A stretch of 64,000 nucleotides of DNA, from positions 62,001 to 126,000 of the forward strand of contig NZ_PJRO01000006.1 in the NCBI RefSeq assembly GCF_002858745.1, in the 5' to 3' direction. The stretch comes from Mesorhizobium loti (GTDB taxonomy: Bacteria > Pseudomonadota > Alphaproteobacteria > Rhizobiales > Rhizobiaceae). The translations under genes and the position numbers were made by a program. The notes beneath the pieces were generated by a model. It was not told the DNA's origin. It did not search any database and worked only from the letters and a program-made list of their open reading frames with translations. Position 1 is the stretch's first letter, and every line of letters starts with the position of its first letter. Positions 36,627 through 46,262 of this stretch are shown in pieces.

Positions 36627-37420
36627 CGATGGAAGAGCAGGTGGCGAAACCGCAGGCTAACCAGCCTGTGGCCGAAAGGAAGCGCTCCAACAGCGCGCTG
36701 AAGCCGCTGTGGAAGAAGGTGCGCGAGCCGCTTGCGCAGTCGCGTTTCGTCAAGAGCCTGATCGTCAGCCTGTTCACGCTGACGATGCGCTTTATTCGGC
36801 TGACCAACCCGCGCCTCGCTCAGTCGGCGAGATTCAGCGACAAGGAATATGAAGGCATCGAGCCCGGCATCATCGCCCTGTGGCATGGCCAGCATATCCT
36901 GATGCCGGCCTTTTACCCTTCGAAGCGCGGGCTGGTTGCGATGGTGTCGCGCAGTGCCGACGCCGAGATCAACGCGCAGGTGATCGAACGCTTCGGTATC
37001 GAGACCGTGCGTGGATCCGGTGGCCGGGCGGACGCGCGTCACATCGACAAGGGTGGCGCCAAAGCTTTGATCGCGCTGAAGAAATCGCTCATGGCGGGCA
37101 AGAATGTCTGCATGATCGCGGATATTCCGCATGGGACGCCGCGCGATGCCGGCCTCGGTGTCATCCTGCTCGCAAAACTGTCTGGCCGGCCGATCCTTCC
37201 GGCAGCGCTTGCCACCAGCCGCCGCAAGGTGCTGGAGAAGAGCTGGGACAAGACCACCATCAACCTGCCGTTTGGTCGCTCGGCGGTCGCGGCAGGCGAG
37301 CCGATCTTCGTGGCAAGCAATGCTGACGAGGCCGAGATGGAGCGCAAGCGTGTCGAACTCACCGACGCGCTCAACGCCGTTACCGCCAGGGCTTACCATC
37401 TGGTGGATTCGGCGCGATGA
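36623..37420 (+). CDS. DUF374 lysophospholipid acyltransferase-family protein
   Basis: A 265-residue membrane-associated protein. One hydrophobic segment near residues 40-60 is followed by the acyltransferase-like IIALWHGQHILMPAF, the VSRSADAEINAQVIERFG motif and ADIPHGTPRD. DUF374 is related to glycerophosphate and lipid A acyltransferases. The position before waaA and lpxK suggests acylation of lipid A. The start is GTG 36623 or ATG 36629; either overlaps or abuts DUF4170. Confidence 0.82.
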   Translation: MTMEEQVAKPQANQPVAERKRSNSALKPLWKKVREPLAQSRFVKSLIVSLFTLTMRFIRLTNPRLAQSARFSDKEYEGIEPGIIALWHGQHILMPAFYPSKRGLVAMVSRSADAEINAQVIERFGIETVRGSGGRADARHIDKGGAKALIALKKSLMAGKNVCMIADIPHGTPRDAGLGVILLAKLSGRPILPAALATSRRKVLEKSWDKTTINLPFGRSAVAAGEPIFVASNADEAEMERKRVELTDALNAVTARAYHLVDSAR

Positions 37421-38733
37421 GCGAGCGCTGGGCACGCATGATGCTGTCGCTCTACCGGGCCGCCGGCTCGGCTGCTTATCCGCTGGCCGGTCCCTATGTC
37501 GCCTGGCGTGCTTCCAAGGGCAAGGAAGACCGAGCTCGCAGCCGTGAACGCTACGGCGTTGCCAGCCGGGAACGGCCGGACGGGCCGCTGATCTGGGTAC
37601 ATGCGGCAAGCGTCGGCGAAACCAATGCGGTGGTGCCGTTGGTCCGCTCGATTCTCGATTACGGCGTTACAGTTGTGCTCACCACCGGCACCGTCACGTC
37701 GGCCAAGCTGGTGTCAGAACGGCTGGGGGATCGCGTCATCCATCAATATGTGCCGCTGGACCTGAGGCCGGCGGTGAGCCGCTTCCTCAATCACTGGCAT
37801 CCCGATCTCGTCATCATCGCCGAATCCGAGATCTGGCCGAACACCATCCTCGAACTCGGCGCGCGCAGCGTGCCGCAGGTGCTGGTCAATGGGCGCCTGT
37901 CCGATCGTTCCTTCGCCTCGTGGAAGAAGCGCTCCAACATCGCCGAGGCTTTGTTCGAGAACCTCGCTCATGTCGTGGCGCAATCGGAAGTCGATGGCGA
38001 GCGTTTCCGGGCCCTCGGCGCGCGGCCGGTGACGGTTTCCGGCAATCTCAAGGTCGATACGCCACCGCCACCTGTTGACGCGGGTGAACTTGCTCTGCTC
38101 AGCCGCCAGATCGACGGCCGCCCAAGCTGGGCCGCCATCTCCACCCACAACGGTGAGGAAGTCATCGCCGCTGAGGTGCACAAGACGCTGGCGTCGCGGC
38201 ATCCCGGTCTGCTTACCATCGTCGTGCCGCGCCATCCAGACCGGGCGGAGGAGCTCGTCGAAACGTTTGCGGGCATGGGGCTTACAGTCGCGCGGCGTAG
38301 CCTGGACGACCAGATCACGCCCGATATCGACATCCTGCTCGGCGACACGATCGGCGAGATGGGGCTTTATCTCAGGCTCACTGAGATCGCCTTCGTTGGC
38401 CGTTCGCTGACGGCCGAAGGTGGGCAAAACCCGCTTGAGCCGGCCATGCTCGAGACAGCAGTCCTTGCCGGCCGCAATGTACAGAATTTCCGCGACTCCT
38501 ATCAGAAACTGCTGGATGCGGGCGCTGCCAAGCTGGTGCGGGATCGCCCGATGCTGGCTGGCGCCGTCAATTTCCTGCTCTCCAATGAAAGCGCACGCCG
38601 CGAGATGATGGCGGCAGGTGCCGTGACCGTCGAGCAGATGCGTGGCGCGCTGGCCACCACACAGAGAGCGCTGGAGCCCTATATCCAGCCGCTTGTCGTC
38701 AAGGCCCGCCTCAAGGTGGCGGGAGGTCGCTGA
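37417..38733 (+). CDS. waaA: 3-deoxy-D-manno-octulosonic acid (Kdo) transferase
   Basis: A 438-residue inner-membrane-anchored glycosyltransferase (GT30) that adds Kdo to lipid IVA. Characteristic segments are IWVHAASVGETNAVVPLVRS, the ESEIWPN motif, the TVSGNLKVD segment and the donor-site SLTAEGGQNPLEPA. The ATG overlaps the preceding TGA, and lpxK begins 2 bp after its stop. Confidence 0.95.
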   Translation: MSERWARMMLSLYRAAGSAAYPLAGPYVAWRASKGKEDRARSRERYGVASRERPDGPLIWVHAASVGETNAVVPLVRSILDYGVTVVLTTGTVTSAKLVSERLGDRVIHQYVPLDLRPAVSRFLNHWHPDLVIIAESEIWPNTILELGARSVPQVLVNGRLSDRSFASWKKRSNIAEALFENLAHVVAQSEVDGERFRALGARPVTVSGNLKVDTPPPPVDAGELALLSRQIDGRPSWAAISTHNGEEVIAAEVHKTLASRHPGLLTIVVPRHPDRAEELVETFAGMGLTVARRSLDDQITPDIDILLGDTIGEMGLYLRLTEIAFVGRSLTAEGGQNPLEPAMLETAVLAGRNVQNFRDSYQKLLDAGAAKLVRDRPMLAGAVNFLLSNESARREMMAAGAVTVEQMRGALATTQRALEPYIQPLVVKARLKVAGGR

Positions 38734-38735
38734 GT

Positions 38736-39764
38736 ATGGCGAGCGAAGCGCCGCCGTTCTGGTGGGAAAAACCGGATTGGCGCGCTCATATGCTATCGCC
38801 CCTGTCCTGGGTTTATGGTGCGGTTGCCGGCCGCCGCATGCGCTCGGCAAAACGCGAAAAGATCGATGCACCAGTGCTTTGCGTCGGAAATTTCACAGTT
38901 GGCGGCTCCGGCAAGACGCCAGTCGCCATTGCGCTTGCAAGGCAGGCGAAACAGCAAGGCCTGAAGCCGGGTTTCCTGTCACGCGGCCACGGTGGCTCCT
39001 TTGCCGAGCCGCATATCGTCGATCCCCATCACGATGCAGCCAAACATGTCGGTGACGAGCCGCTGCTTCTGGCCGAACACGCGCCTGTGGCTGTGTCGCC
39101 GAACCGCGCCGCGGGTGCGCGGATGTTGATCGAGAAAGAGGGCTGCGACTTCCTGATCATGGACGACGGCTTCCAGAGCGCGCGTGTTCATATCGATTTT
39201 GCGCTTGTCGTGGTGGATGCCCGCTATGGCGTGGGCAATGGCCGTGTCATCCCGGGTGGACCGCTGAGGGCGTCCGTGCTTACACAGCTTCTCTACGCGG
39301 ACGCACTGCTCAGGATGGGCGAGGGCACCGCTGCCGATGCCGTGGTGCGGCAGGCTGCCCGTGCCGGCAAGCCGATCTTTGCCGCACGTGCCCGGCCGAG
39401 CGATGCCAAGGCGCTCGCCGGCAAACGGCTGCTGGCCTTCGCGGGTATCGGCCATCCGGAAAAGTTCTACGACACGGTGGCGGAAGCCGACGGCACGGTG
39501 GCACTCAGCCGCTCGTTCCCCGATCATCATGTCTACGCCGAGGACGAGCTGGCGGAACTGCTCTCCACCGCCAAGGCGGCGGATCTCGGGCTCGTCACCA
39601 CCGCCAAAGACGCCGCGCGCCTGCGCCATGGCGTGACCCCGCCCGGGTTCCTGGAGAAACTCTGCGTGCTCGAAATAGAAACGGTGTTCGAGCCAGACCA
39701 CACGCCGCAGCGTATTGTCGATGAGACGCTCGAAGCCTGGCGAAGGCGGCGGGTTGGCGGGTAG
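38736..39764 (+). CDS. lpxK: Tetraacyldisaccharide 4'-kinase
   Basis: A 342-residue membrane-associated kinase phosphorylating the 4' position of the lipid A disaccharide. The Walker A motif is GGSGKT near residues 56-61, followed by the DDGFQ Walker B-like motif. The order waaA-lpxK with DUF2093 nearby is typical for rhizobia. Confidence 0.95.
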   Translation: MASEAPPFWWEKPDWRAHMLSPLSWVYGAVAGRRMRSAKREKIDAPVLCVGNFTVGGSGKTPVAIALARQAKQQGLKPGFLSRGHGGSFAEPHIVDPHHDAAKHVGDEPLLLAEHAPVAVSPNRAAGARMLIEKEGCDFLIMDDGFQSARVHIDFALVVVDARYGVGNGRVIPGGPLRASVLTQLLYADALLRMGEGTAADAVVRQAARAGKPIFAARARPSDAKALAGKRLLAFAGIGHPEKFYDTVAEADGTVALSRSFPDHHVYAEDELAELLSTAKAADLGLVTTAKDAARLRHGVTPPGFLEKLCVLEIETVFEPDHTPQRIVDETLEAWRRRRVGG

Positions 39765-39786
39765 TCTTTCCTGCAAAGGAAAGGCG

Positions 39787-40020
39787 TCAGCTTCGTTTAC
39801 GCAAATCCGGGTTGGCTTCGATTTCGCGCTGCAGGGAGGCTGCGGCGCTGACGTAAGGCTCCTGCCTTGCAACACTCCAGTATTTCAGCTCGTCAAGCGC
39901 GATGCTCTCGCCTGTCACAGCGCAGCGCACGAAAGCGCCCGGGCTGGTGACCTGAAAATCACCGTCAAGATAGCGGATGCGGGCTTCCCGGCTACCGGGG
40001 CCTTCGAAACGGTTCATCAT
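39787..40020 (-). CDS. DUF2093 protein
   Basis: A 77-residue protein (RIRYLDGDFQVTSPGAFVRCAVTGESIALDELKYWSV) of the alphaproteobacterial DUF2093 family, convergent with lpxK. Two adjacent ATG codons (40020 and 40017) can start it. No function is known. Confidence 0.8.
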   Translation of the reverse strand: MMNRFEGPGSREARIRYLDGDFQVTSPGAFVRCAVTGESIALDELKYWSVARQEPYVSAAASLQREIEANPDLRKRS

Positions 40021-40170
40021 CGCGACAGACCTGTGTTCATATGGCCAAGCGTGTTGAAAGCTCCTGACCTCAGGGCGTTTCCGCCATAAAATATAGGCGA
40101 GGTCAAGCACGGGGCCAGCTTCGCACAACACAGACGGCTTATTGTTGGGCAAAACACCGCCCGGATCGTC

Positions 40171-40767
40171 ATGGTCGCTGCCATCTCCCGCCTCGCTTCA
40201 CTGCTCAAGCAAGCAACGGCCGGCGATGTGCCATTACCGACAGCAAAGGCGGATCCGGCCAAAACAGCGTTGATCAAGACGCTGGTGACGCCGCGTGCGC
40301 CACTCGGTGCACAGCCGATGCCGTTGCTGGCGCCGCCACTCGTCATGCCGACCAGGATCGCGGCGGCGCAAAAGGAAGCATCGGCGCAGGTGATCGAGGC
40401 CTATCGCGCCGCGCTCGAGTTGGAGGAAGCGGGACCGCTGCCGGCCAACCAGCGGTCGACAACGGCGAGCGGAACTGGCACCGAAGCAGACGTTCGACCG
40501 CAGCCGGGGCTGCCTGTCGGCCGAGATGACGCCGGCATTCGCGTTCAAGTCTTGCCAGCCTATGCACTTGCCTTGCCGCTCTCGACAGCGGCCAGGCAGG
40601 TTCAAGAGGAGGAGACTGCGACAGGGACGAGGCGGCCGGCGCAGGCGAAAGCATTACAGCAGACATCGGGGGATATTCCGCTGGAAGTAGCGGTCAGCGC
40701 CCGTATGATTGCCTTTGGGTTCGCAGCACTGGCGTTGTTGCTCTTGATCGTTCTTTTGGTGTTTTAG
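40171..40767 (+). CDS. Hypothetical tail-anchored protein
   Basis: A 198-residue protein of unknown family. Residues 1 to about 170 are hydrophilic and Ala/Pro/Gln-rich, probably largely disordered; about residues 175-198 form one strongly hydrophobic helix at the very C-terminus (FGFAALALLLLIVLLVF). It has no N-terminal signal, so it looks like a tail-anchored inner-membrane protein. Its stop overlaps that of the convergent LysR gene. Coding status rests on the intact frame and the membrane helix. Confidence 0.5.
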   Translation: MVAAISRLASLLKQATAGDVPLPTAKADPAKTALIKTLVTPRAPLGAQPMPLLAPPLVMPTRIAAAQKEASAQVIEAYRAALELEEAGPLPANQRSTTASGTGTEADVRPQPGLPVGRDDAGIRVQVLPAYALALPLSTAARQVQEEETATGTRRPAQAKALQQTSGDIPLEVAVSARMIAFGFAALALLLLIVLLVF

Positions 40768-41714
40768 CCTCGGGTGAGAATCTCACGCTCCGCATCCAGA
40801 AAGCTTTGGAAGCGTTCCAACGGCACGCTGGCCGCTTCGGTGATACGCCGGGCGAGTTCCACAGCAGCGGCGCGCGGCTTTCCGGCTGGACGATCGAGCC
40901 AATACGACACCGGGTTGAGTGCGGTGCGCCTGTCGACGGCTATGACGCGACCGGCTGCGATCTGGCCCTCGGCCAGCGGCGGTCGGGCAAGGGCAATGCC
41001 AAGCCCATAGGCTGCGGCATCCAGCACCAGATTGTAATCCTCGAAGCGGCGATCCTGAGCGCGGGGCCGGTAATCTACCCCTTGCTCGCCGAACCACGCG
41101 CGCCATCCGGAAGCGTCGGAATCATGGATCAGCGGATATTTCAGCAATCGCTCGGCACTGCCGGTGCCAACCTCCTTCGCCAGCTGCGGGGAGGCGATCG
41201 GAAACATATGCTCTTCGAACAGTTGCATGGCGATACGCTCAGGGACGCGTCCGCGCCCGCAACGGATCGAGAGGTCGATGCCTTCATCGGCGAGATCGAT
41301 CTGACGGTTGTCGACATCGAGAACGATCCTGATCTTCGGATCGCCGCTTTCCAGCCCCGCCATGCGCGGCATCAGCCAGAGCCCACTGATGGAAGGAATG
41401 GTCGCCAGTCGCACCACCGCGGAACCGCGCGGTTCGACCCAGCGATCGGAATTGTTGGCGATCAGCGCGAAGGCTTCGCTGGTGCGCAGATGCAGTCGAT
41501 TGCCCTCGATGGTCAACGCAACGCCGCGCGCGCCGCGTTCGAACAATTTTAGGCCGAACCAGTCCTCCAGCCGCGCGATCTGGCGGCTGACGGCGCCGTG
41601 GGTGAGATTGAGTTTCTCGGCCGCGGCCGAGAAACTGCCTGTCTTGGCCGCCGCGTCGAAGGCGCGCAAGGTTTCGAGCGGCGGCAGGATGTCCAAGCTG
41701 TGATCCATGCTCAC
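40764..41714 (-). CDS. LysR-family regulator (GcvA-like)
   Basis: A 316-residue LysR protein. The N-terminal helix-turn-helix (TLRAFDAAAKTGSFSAAAEK, THGAVSRQIARLE) is of the GcvA/AmpR subgroup, and the C-terminal effector domain follows. It is divergent from the EamA transporter gene 86 bp away, which it probably regulates. ATG 41714 or 41708 may start it. Confidence 0.88.
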   Translation of the reverse strand: MSMDHSLDILPPLETLRAFDAAAKTGSFSAAAEKLNLTHGAVSRQIARLEDWFGLKLFERGARGVALTIEGNRLHLRTSEAFALIANNSDRWVEPRGSAVVRLATIPSISGLWLMPRMAGLESGDPKIRIVLDVDNRQIDLADEGIDLSIRCGRGRVPERIAMQLFEEHMFPIASPQLAKEVGTGSAERLLKYPLIHDSDASGWRAWFGEQGVDYRPRAQDRRFEDYNLVLDAAAYGLGIALARPPLAEGQIAAGRVIAVDRRTALNPVSYWLDRPAGKPRAAAVELARRITEAASVPLERFQSFLDAEREILTRG

Positions 41715-41800
41715 AGCTCATCCTCGATTTCGTCGTTTGTCAACGGCATCGGAAAAGCGTTTTCTGCCATCGCGACCAACAGTTGGTGCGGAGAAGGGCG

Positions 41801-42694
41801 ATGAGTGCGCAGATGAGCATGGCGAATTCGGAACAACGGACGGATGTCACGGCGATGCTGGCGGTCGCACTCACCGTGGTTGGCTGGGCGTCGGCCTTTC
41901 CAGCCATCCGCGCCGGTCTCGCCGCGTTCGGGCCGCTGGAGCTTGGTGCGCTGCGCTTTGCCATCGCCGCCGTACCGGCTGCGATCTTCCTTGCCATCAA
42001 GCGACCGGCATTGCCCAAGCTCAACGAGCTATGGCGGTTCGGTTTCGGCGGCGCTATTTTCGTCGCGCTCTACACGGCAATGCTCAACATCGGCGAGACC
42101 ACGGTTTCGGCGGGAGCCGCAGCCTTCATCATCAATGTCAGCCCGATCTTCACAGCCATCATGGCGATGTTCCTGCTTGGCGAACGGTTCCCGGTATTGG
42201 CCTGGGTCGGCACCTTCGTTTCCTTCGCCGGCATCGGTGTGATCGCGATGGGCGAGGGCAACGGGCTGACGTTTAACACCGGTGCATTGCTGATCCTGGG
42301 CTCGGCGCTGTGTTCGTCGGTTAACACGATCGTGCAGAAACCGCTGTTTTCACGGCATCATCCATTGACGGTCTCGCAATGGAACATGGTGCTCGGCGCC
42401 CTGTGCCTGGCACCGTTCTTCCCGGACAGCCTTGTCCAGGCCTCGCAGGCCGACACGGCCGGCCTTGGCGCGGTGATCTATCTCGGCCTGATCCCGAGCT
42501 TCATCTCCTATGCCGCCTGGGCCACAGCGCTATCGCGGTTGCCGGCCGCGCGTGCCTCCAACTACCTCTATCTGGTTTCGCCGGTGGCAACCTTGATCGG
42601 CTTCGCCTGGCTCGGTGAGGTGCCGACGACACTCGGCATCATCGGCGGCGTGCTTGCGCTTGGCGGCGTGATCATCGTCAACATGAAGCGCTGA
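41801..42694 (+). CDS. EamA/DMT-family transporter
   Basis: A 297-residue permease with ten predicted helices and two EamA repeats (ALTVVGWASAFPAIRAGLAAF; LLILGSALCSSVNTIVQK). ATG 41801 follows AGAAGGG. It is divergent from the LysR gene and convergent with mutL. Members export amino acids or other metabolites; the substrate is unknown. Confidence 0.85.
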   Translation: MSAQMSMANSEQRTDVTAMLAVALTVVGWASAFPAIRAGLAAFGPLELGALRFAIAAVPAAIFLAIKRPALPKLNELWRFGFGGAIFVALYTAMLNIGETTVSAGAAAFIINVSPIFTAIMAMFLLGERFPVLAWVGTFVSFAGIGVIAMGEGNGLTFNTGALLILGSALCSSVNTIVQKPLFSRHHPLTVSQWNMVLGALCLAPFFPDSLVQASQADTAGLGAVIYLGLIPSFISYAAWATALSRLPAARASNYLYLVSPVATLIGFAWLGEVPTTLGIIGGVLALGGVIIVNMKR

Positions 42695-42703
42695 GACTTA
42701 ATC

Positions 42704-44548
42704 TTACCGTCGGCCGAAAAGTCGCTCGATGTCGGCGAGCTTCAACTCGATATAGGTCGGGCGGCCGTGGTTGCAGGTGCCCGACCCTGGGGTCGCTTCC
42801 ATCTGGCGCAACAGCGCGTTCATTTCGTCAGGCTTGAGCAGGCGGCCTGAACGCACAGAGCCGTGGCAGGCCATGGTGGCGGCGATATGATGGAGCCGCT
42901 CGGTCAGCGTTTCGGTGGTGTCGTTGTCAGCGATCTCGTCGGCAAGGTCGCGGACGAGCTGCTGTACGTCGGTCTCGCCCAGCATGGACGGTGTTTCGCG
43001 CACGGCGATGGCGCCGGGTCCGAAACGCTCGATGCCGAGGCCGAATTGCTTCAGCGTCTCGGCATGCAGGGCCAGCCTTTCGGCGTCATCTTCGGGCAGG
43101 TCGACGATTTCCGGAAGAAGTAGCATCTGCGCAGGCACAGGGCGCGAATGCAGCGCATTCTTCAGCGCCTCATAGACCAGCCGCTCATGCGCGGCATGCT
43201 GGTCGACGATAACCAGCGAATCCCTGGTCTGTGCGACGATGTAGTTCTCATGCACCTGAGCACGCGCAGCGCCGAGCGTGGCGCCAAGCAAGGTTTCGGT
43301 CGCCTCGATCTGGCTGGCGCGGGCGTCGGCGCTGACCTCAGGCCCTGTATCGAAAGCCTGCTGGTCATGTTCGCGAAAGCCCATGTCGAGCGGCCGTTGT
43401 GGCGAGCGTGCGGCATCGAAACCAACCGGACCGGAAGCGCGATAAGCCGTTTCGTAGCTGCGATGGTCGTTGGCTGGGCCGCCATGGCCGAAACTGGTGG
43501 CACCAGGTCTGAAGGCGGCCATCATGCCTGCGGCACCAGTCGTTGCAGCCCGCACACCGGCAGCCGTCAACGCTTCGCGGATCGCGCCGATGATCAATCC
43601 ACGGACCAGGCCGGGATCGCGGAAGCGCACGTCAGCCTTGGCCGGATGCACGTTGACATCGACGGTCGCGGGATCGAGCGACAGGAACAGCGCCACCACA
43701 GCATGCCGGTCGCGCGGCAGCACGTCCATGTAGGCGCCACGGATGGCACCCGCGATCAGCTTGTCGCGTACGGGGCGGCCGTTGACATAGGCATATTGCT
43801 GCAGCGCGTTGGCGCGGGTGAAGGACGGGATCGAAACGTGACCGGTCAACCGCACACCTTCGCGCATCGCATCGACGGCGATGGAATTGTCGGGAAATTC
43901 GGAGCCCATCACCTGCGCGAGCCGGCGCAACTGTCCTTCCGGGCCGTCGTCCGTCGCCGGCAGTTCCAGCGTCGAACGGTCGGAACCAGCCAGCGTGAAC
44001 CGCACCGAAGGGAAGGCAATCGCGATGCGCTTGATAATGTCACTGGTGGCTGAGCTTTCGGCGCGCTCGCCTTTCATGAATTTCAGCCGCGCCGGTGTCG
44101 CGAAGAACAGGTCGCGCACCTCTACCGTGGTGCCGCGATTGGCGGCCGCCGGCCGCACAGGCGCCACGCGCCCGCCCTCGATGCTGATTTCGGCAGCACT
44201 GTCGCCTTGTGCCGTGCGCGAGCGGATCGACAGCCGTGCCACCGAGCCGATCGAAGGCAAAGCCTCGCCGCGGAAGCCAAGCGAGCGGATGTCGTTGATG
44301 TCGTCGGAGAGTTTGGACGTGCAGTGCCGGGCGACAGCGAGCGCGAGTTCCTGTTCAGGCATGCCAGAGCCGTCGTCGGTGACTCGGATGAGGTTCAGTC
44401 CGCCGCCAGCCGTGACGATTTCGACGCGGCCAGCACCGGCATCGAGCGCATTCTCGACCAATTCCTTGACGACACTGGCGGGACGCTCGATGACCTCGCC
44501 AGCGGCGATCTGGTTGATCATCGTTTCGGAAAGCTGGCGGATGGGCAT
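42704..44548 (-). CDS. mutL: DNA mismatch repair protein MutL
   Basis: A 614-residue mismatch repair factor linking MutS to downstream strand removal. The N-terminal GHKL ATPase has [17 protein letters not shown] and [13 protein letters not shown]. The C-terminal domain has the endonuclease motif DQHA-x2-E-x4-E near residues 448-459 ([12 protein letters not shown]), with ACHGSVRSG and CNHGRPT later. It therefore looks like a nicking MutL, as expected in bacteria without MutH. ATG 44548 is the family-typical start. Confidence 0.97.
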   Translation of the reverse strand: MPIRQLSETMINQIAAGEVIERPASVVKELVENALDAGAGRVEIVTAGGGLNLIRVTDDGSGMPEQELALAVARHCTSKLSDDINDIRSLGFRGEALPSIGSVARLSIRSRTAQGDSAAEISIEGGRVAPVRPAAANRGTTVEVRDLFFATPARLKFMKGERAESSATSDIIKRIAIAFPSVRFTLAGSDRSTLELPATDDGPEGQLRRLAQVMGSEFPDNSIAVDAMREGVRLTGHVSIPSFTRANALQQYAYVNGRPVRDKLIAGAIRGAYMDVLPRDRHAVVALFLSLDPATVDVNVHPAKADVRFRDPGLVRGLIIGAIREALTAAGVRAATTGAAGMMAAFRPGATSFGHGGPANDHRSYETAYRASGPVGFDAARSPQRPLDMGFREHDQQAFDTGPEVSADARASQIEATETLLGATLGAARAQVHENYIVAQTRDSLVIVDQHAAHERLVYEALKNALHSRPVPAQMLLLPEIVDLPEDDAERLALHAETLKQFGLGIERFGPGAIAVRETPSMLGETDVQQLVRDLADEIADNDTTETLTERLHHIAATMACHGSVRSGRLLKPDEMNALLRQMEATPGSGTCNHGRPTYIELKLADIERLFGRR

Positions 44549-44666
44549 GGCCGGACTATAGCGGGATTCGCCAGAGCGGCGAACAACCACGCCCTGCTAT
44601 TTCATGCAAAGACCACAGCGAAATCGGCGAGAGCTTCCCGCCGATTTCGATCCATTCCAGCCGGAC

Positions 44667-45602
44667 CTACGCGCTTTGGATTTTCAGGGAGCGGTTTTCC
44701 TCGCGTCCGAAGCCGCGAATCTCGATCCGGTCATCATAGATTTCGACGATCGAGTAGGCACTGGTCGCAGGCGTATCGACCATACCCTTGAAATTGACGA
44801 AGTATTTGCCGTTGATCTCGCCGAAATTGCCGGCGTGGTTGTGGCCATTGAAATAGGCGACAACGTTGCTGGAAGCCGTCAGCAGCTCCACGATACGTCC
44901 GGAATCCCACATGTTGTGTTCGTTTTCCGGATAGATCGGATAGTGACCCATCACGATCACCTTCTCGCCGGCCGACTGTGCCGTCTTGATGGTCTTGTCG
45001 AGCCAGGCGAATTGTTCGTCGCTTAGCGAGCCATTCCAGCTCTGGGCGTTGACGGCGCCTTTTGCCTTCAGGTACTCAAGGCGCTTGGTGGCGATCTCAC
45101 GGCGAGGGTCGTCCTTCGGTGGCGCGAACAGGCTGACGTCGTTGCCGTCGAGCACGATGAAGCGATAGCCGCCGCCGGCGAAATCGTAATAGGCCTTTTC
45201 CATGCCAGCGGTGCGCACGACCGAAGTCAGGTATTCGGCCGCGACGTCATAGTCGTGGTTGCCGAGCAGGAAGAAACGTTCGTGCTTCAGCTTGTCGTAG
45301 AGCGGCAGGATGTGCGCGTAGCTTTCCCAGTGCCGATCGATGATGTCGCCCAGCGTCGCGACGAAACGCAGATCTTCCTGGTTGAAGGCTTCGATCGCCT
45401 CCGACAGCTTCCACAGACTGTTCGAATAATAGCGGTTGAGCTTGAGGTTGGGCACGACCGGTGCGTATTGCGGATCGGCGACGATACCGAATTTGAACAG
45501 CGGCGCGCCTTCGGCAGCCGCCGCGTCGATGGTAAAACCTCCGAACGGGGCAAACATTGCGGCAGTGCCGCCTATCTTGAGGAGGTTGCGTCGCGTGATC
45601 AT
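44667..45602 (-). CDS. Tat-exported metallophosphoesterase, ADPRibase-Mn-like
   Basis: A 311-residue calcineurin-type phosphoesterase. The N-terminus carries a Tat signal (ITRRNLLKIGG). Metal-binding motifs are in order: GIVADPQY, GDIIDRH, GNHDYD, GHYPIYPE and FNGHNHAG. The DPQY form of motif I, the following RYYSNSLWKL, the NGSLSDEQFAWL segment and the IRGFGREENR tail closely match Mn-dependent ADP-ribose/CDP-alcohol diphosphatase of eukaryotes. Substrates such as ADP-ribose or CDP-alcohols are therefore plausible, in the periplasm. ATG 45602 has AGAGG upstream; ATG 45617 is an alternative. Confidence 0.82.
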   Translation of the reverse strand: MITRRNLLKIGGTAAMFAPFGGFTIDAAAAEGAPLFKFGIVADPQYAPVVPNLKLNRYYSNSLWKLSEAIEAFNQEDLRFVATLGDIIDRHWESYAHILPLYDKLKHERFFLLGNHDYDVAAEYLTSVVRTAGMEKAYYDFAGGGYRFIVLDGNDVSLFAPPKDDPRREIATKRLEYLKAKGAVNAQSWNGSLSDEQFAWLDKTIKTAQSAGEKVIVMGHYPIYPENEHNMWDSGRIVELLTASSNVVAYFNGHNHAGNFGEINGKYFVNFKGMVDTPATSAYSIVEIYDDRIEIRGFGREENRSLKIQSA

Positions 45603-45781
45603 GAAAAGCCTCTGCATTGCAAATTACGCGGCAGGGTAGGCAGGCTTGGTGACAGCGGCATGAAATCCCGCTTGATTGTTGCTGTCGACCACCCAAATCC
45701 CTGTTCGATTTCAGGTCGTAAAAAAGCCGGGATGGCGGATGCGTGGTATGGAGTGCCTGTCACTCGGGACTGGGGGGAATC

Positions 45782-46258
45782 ATGAAGCCGGGACTGCTGC
45801 TTGCGTTATCCGTTTTGACGTATTCGGGCTCCGCTTTGGCCGGACCGGCATCGGATGCGGTGATGTTTTTCTATTCGCCAGTCAAATTCGCTGCCGACCC
45901 GCAATACAGGGATCGCTTCACCGATCCTGTCATCAAGCTGTTCCAGCTCAACGATGCCGCCATCAAGAAACACCCGGACGAGGTCGCTTGCATCGATTTC
46001 GATCCGGCGCTGGACGCGCAGGACTATGACGACAAGACTGTTGCCGACAGTCTGAAACTCAGCGAAGTCATCGACGGTGACAAGGCGACAGTGACAGCAA
46101 GCTTCAGCCTGTTTAGCGAAGGTGATGATTCCAAACGGGAAATGGTCTGGGATCTCAGGCAAGTCGACGGTTCCTGGAAGGTTGCCGACATCGCCTCCAA
46201 GAGCAACAGCTGGAAACTCAGCGAACTGGGTTGTTCGGGTGGAGAAGAAGCAGACTAA
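45782..46258 (+). CDS. Secreted DUF3828-like protein (first of a pair)
   Basis: A 158-residue exported protein. A signal peptide covers residues 1 to about 20 (SGSALAGP). The mature part contains ACIDFDPALDAQDYDDKT and a C-terminal MVWDLRQVDGSWKVADI, which fit DUF3828. GGGGGA precedes ATG 45782. A paralogue follows 4 bp downstream. Function is unknown; the NTF2-like appearance suggests ligand binding. Confidence 0.68.
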   Translation: MKPGLLLALSVLTYSGSALAGPASDAVMFFYSPVKFAADPQYRDRFTDPVIKLFQLNDAAIKKHPDEVACIDFDPALDAQDYDDKTVADSLKLSEVIDGDKATVTASFSLFSEGDDSKREMVWDLRQVDGSWKVADIASKSNSWKLSELGCSGGEEAD

Positions 46259-46262
46259 GCCG

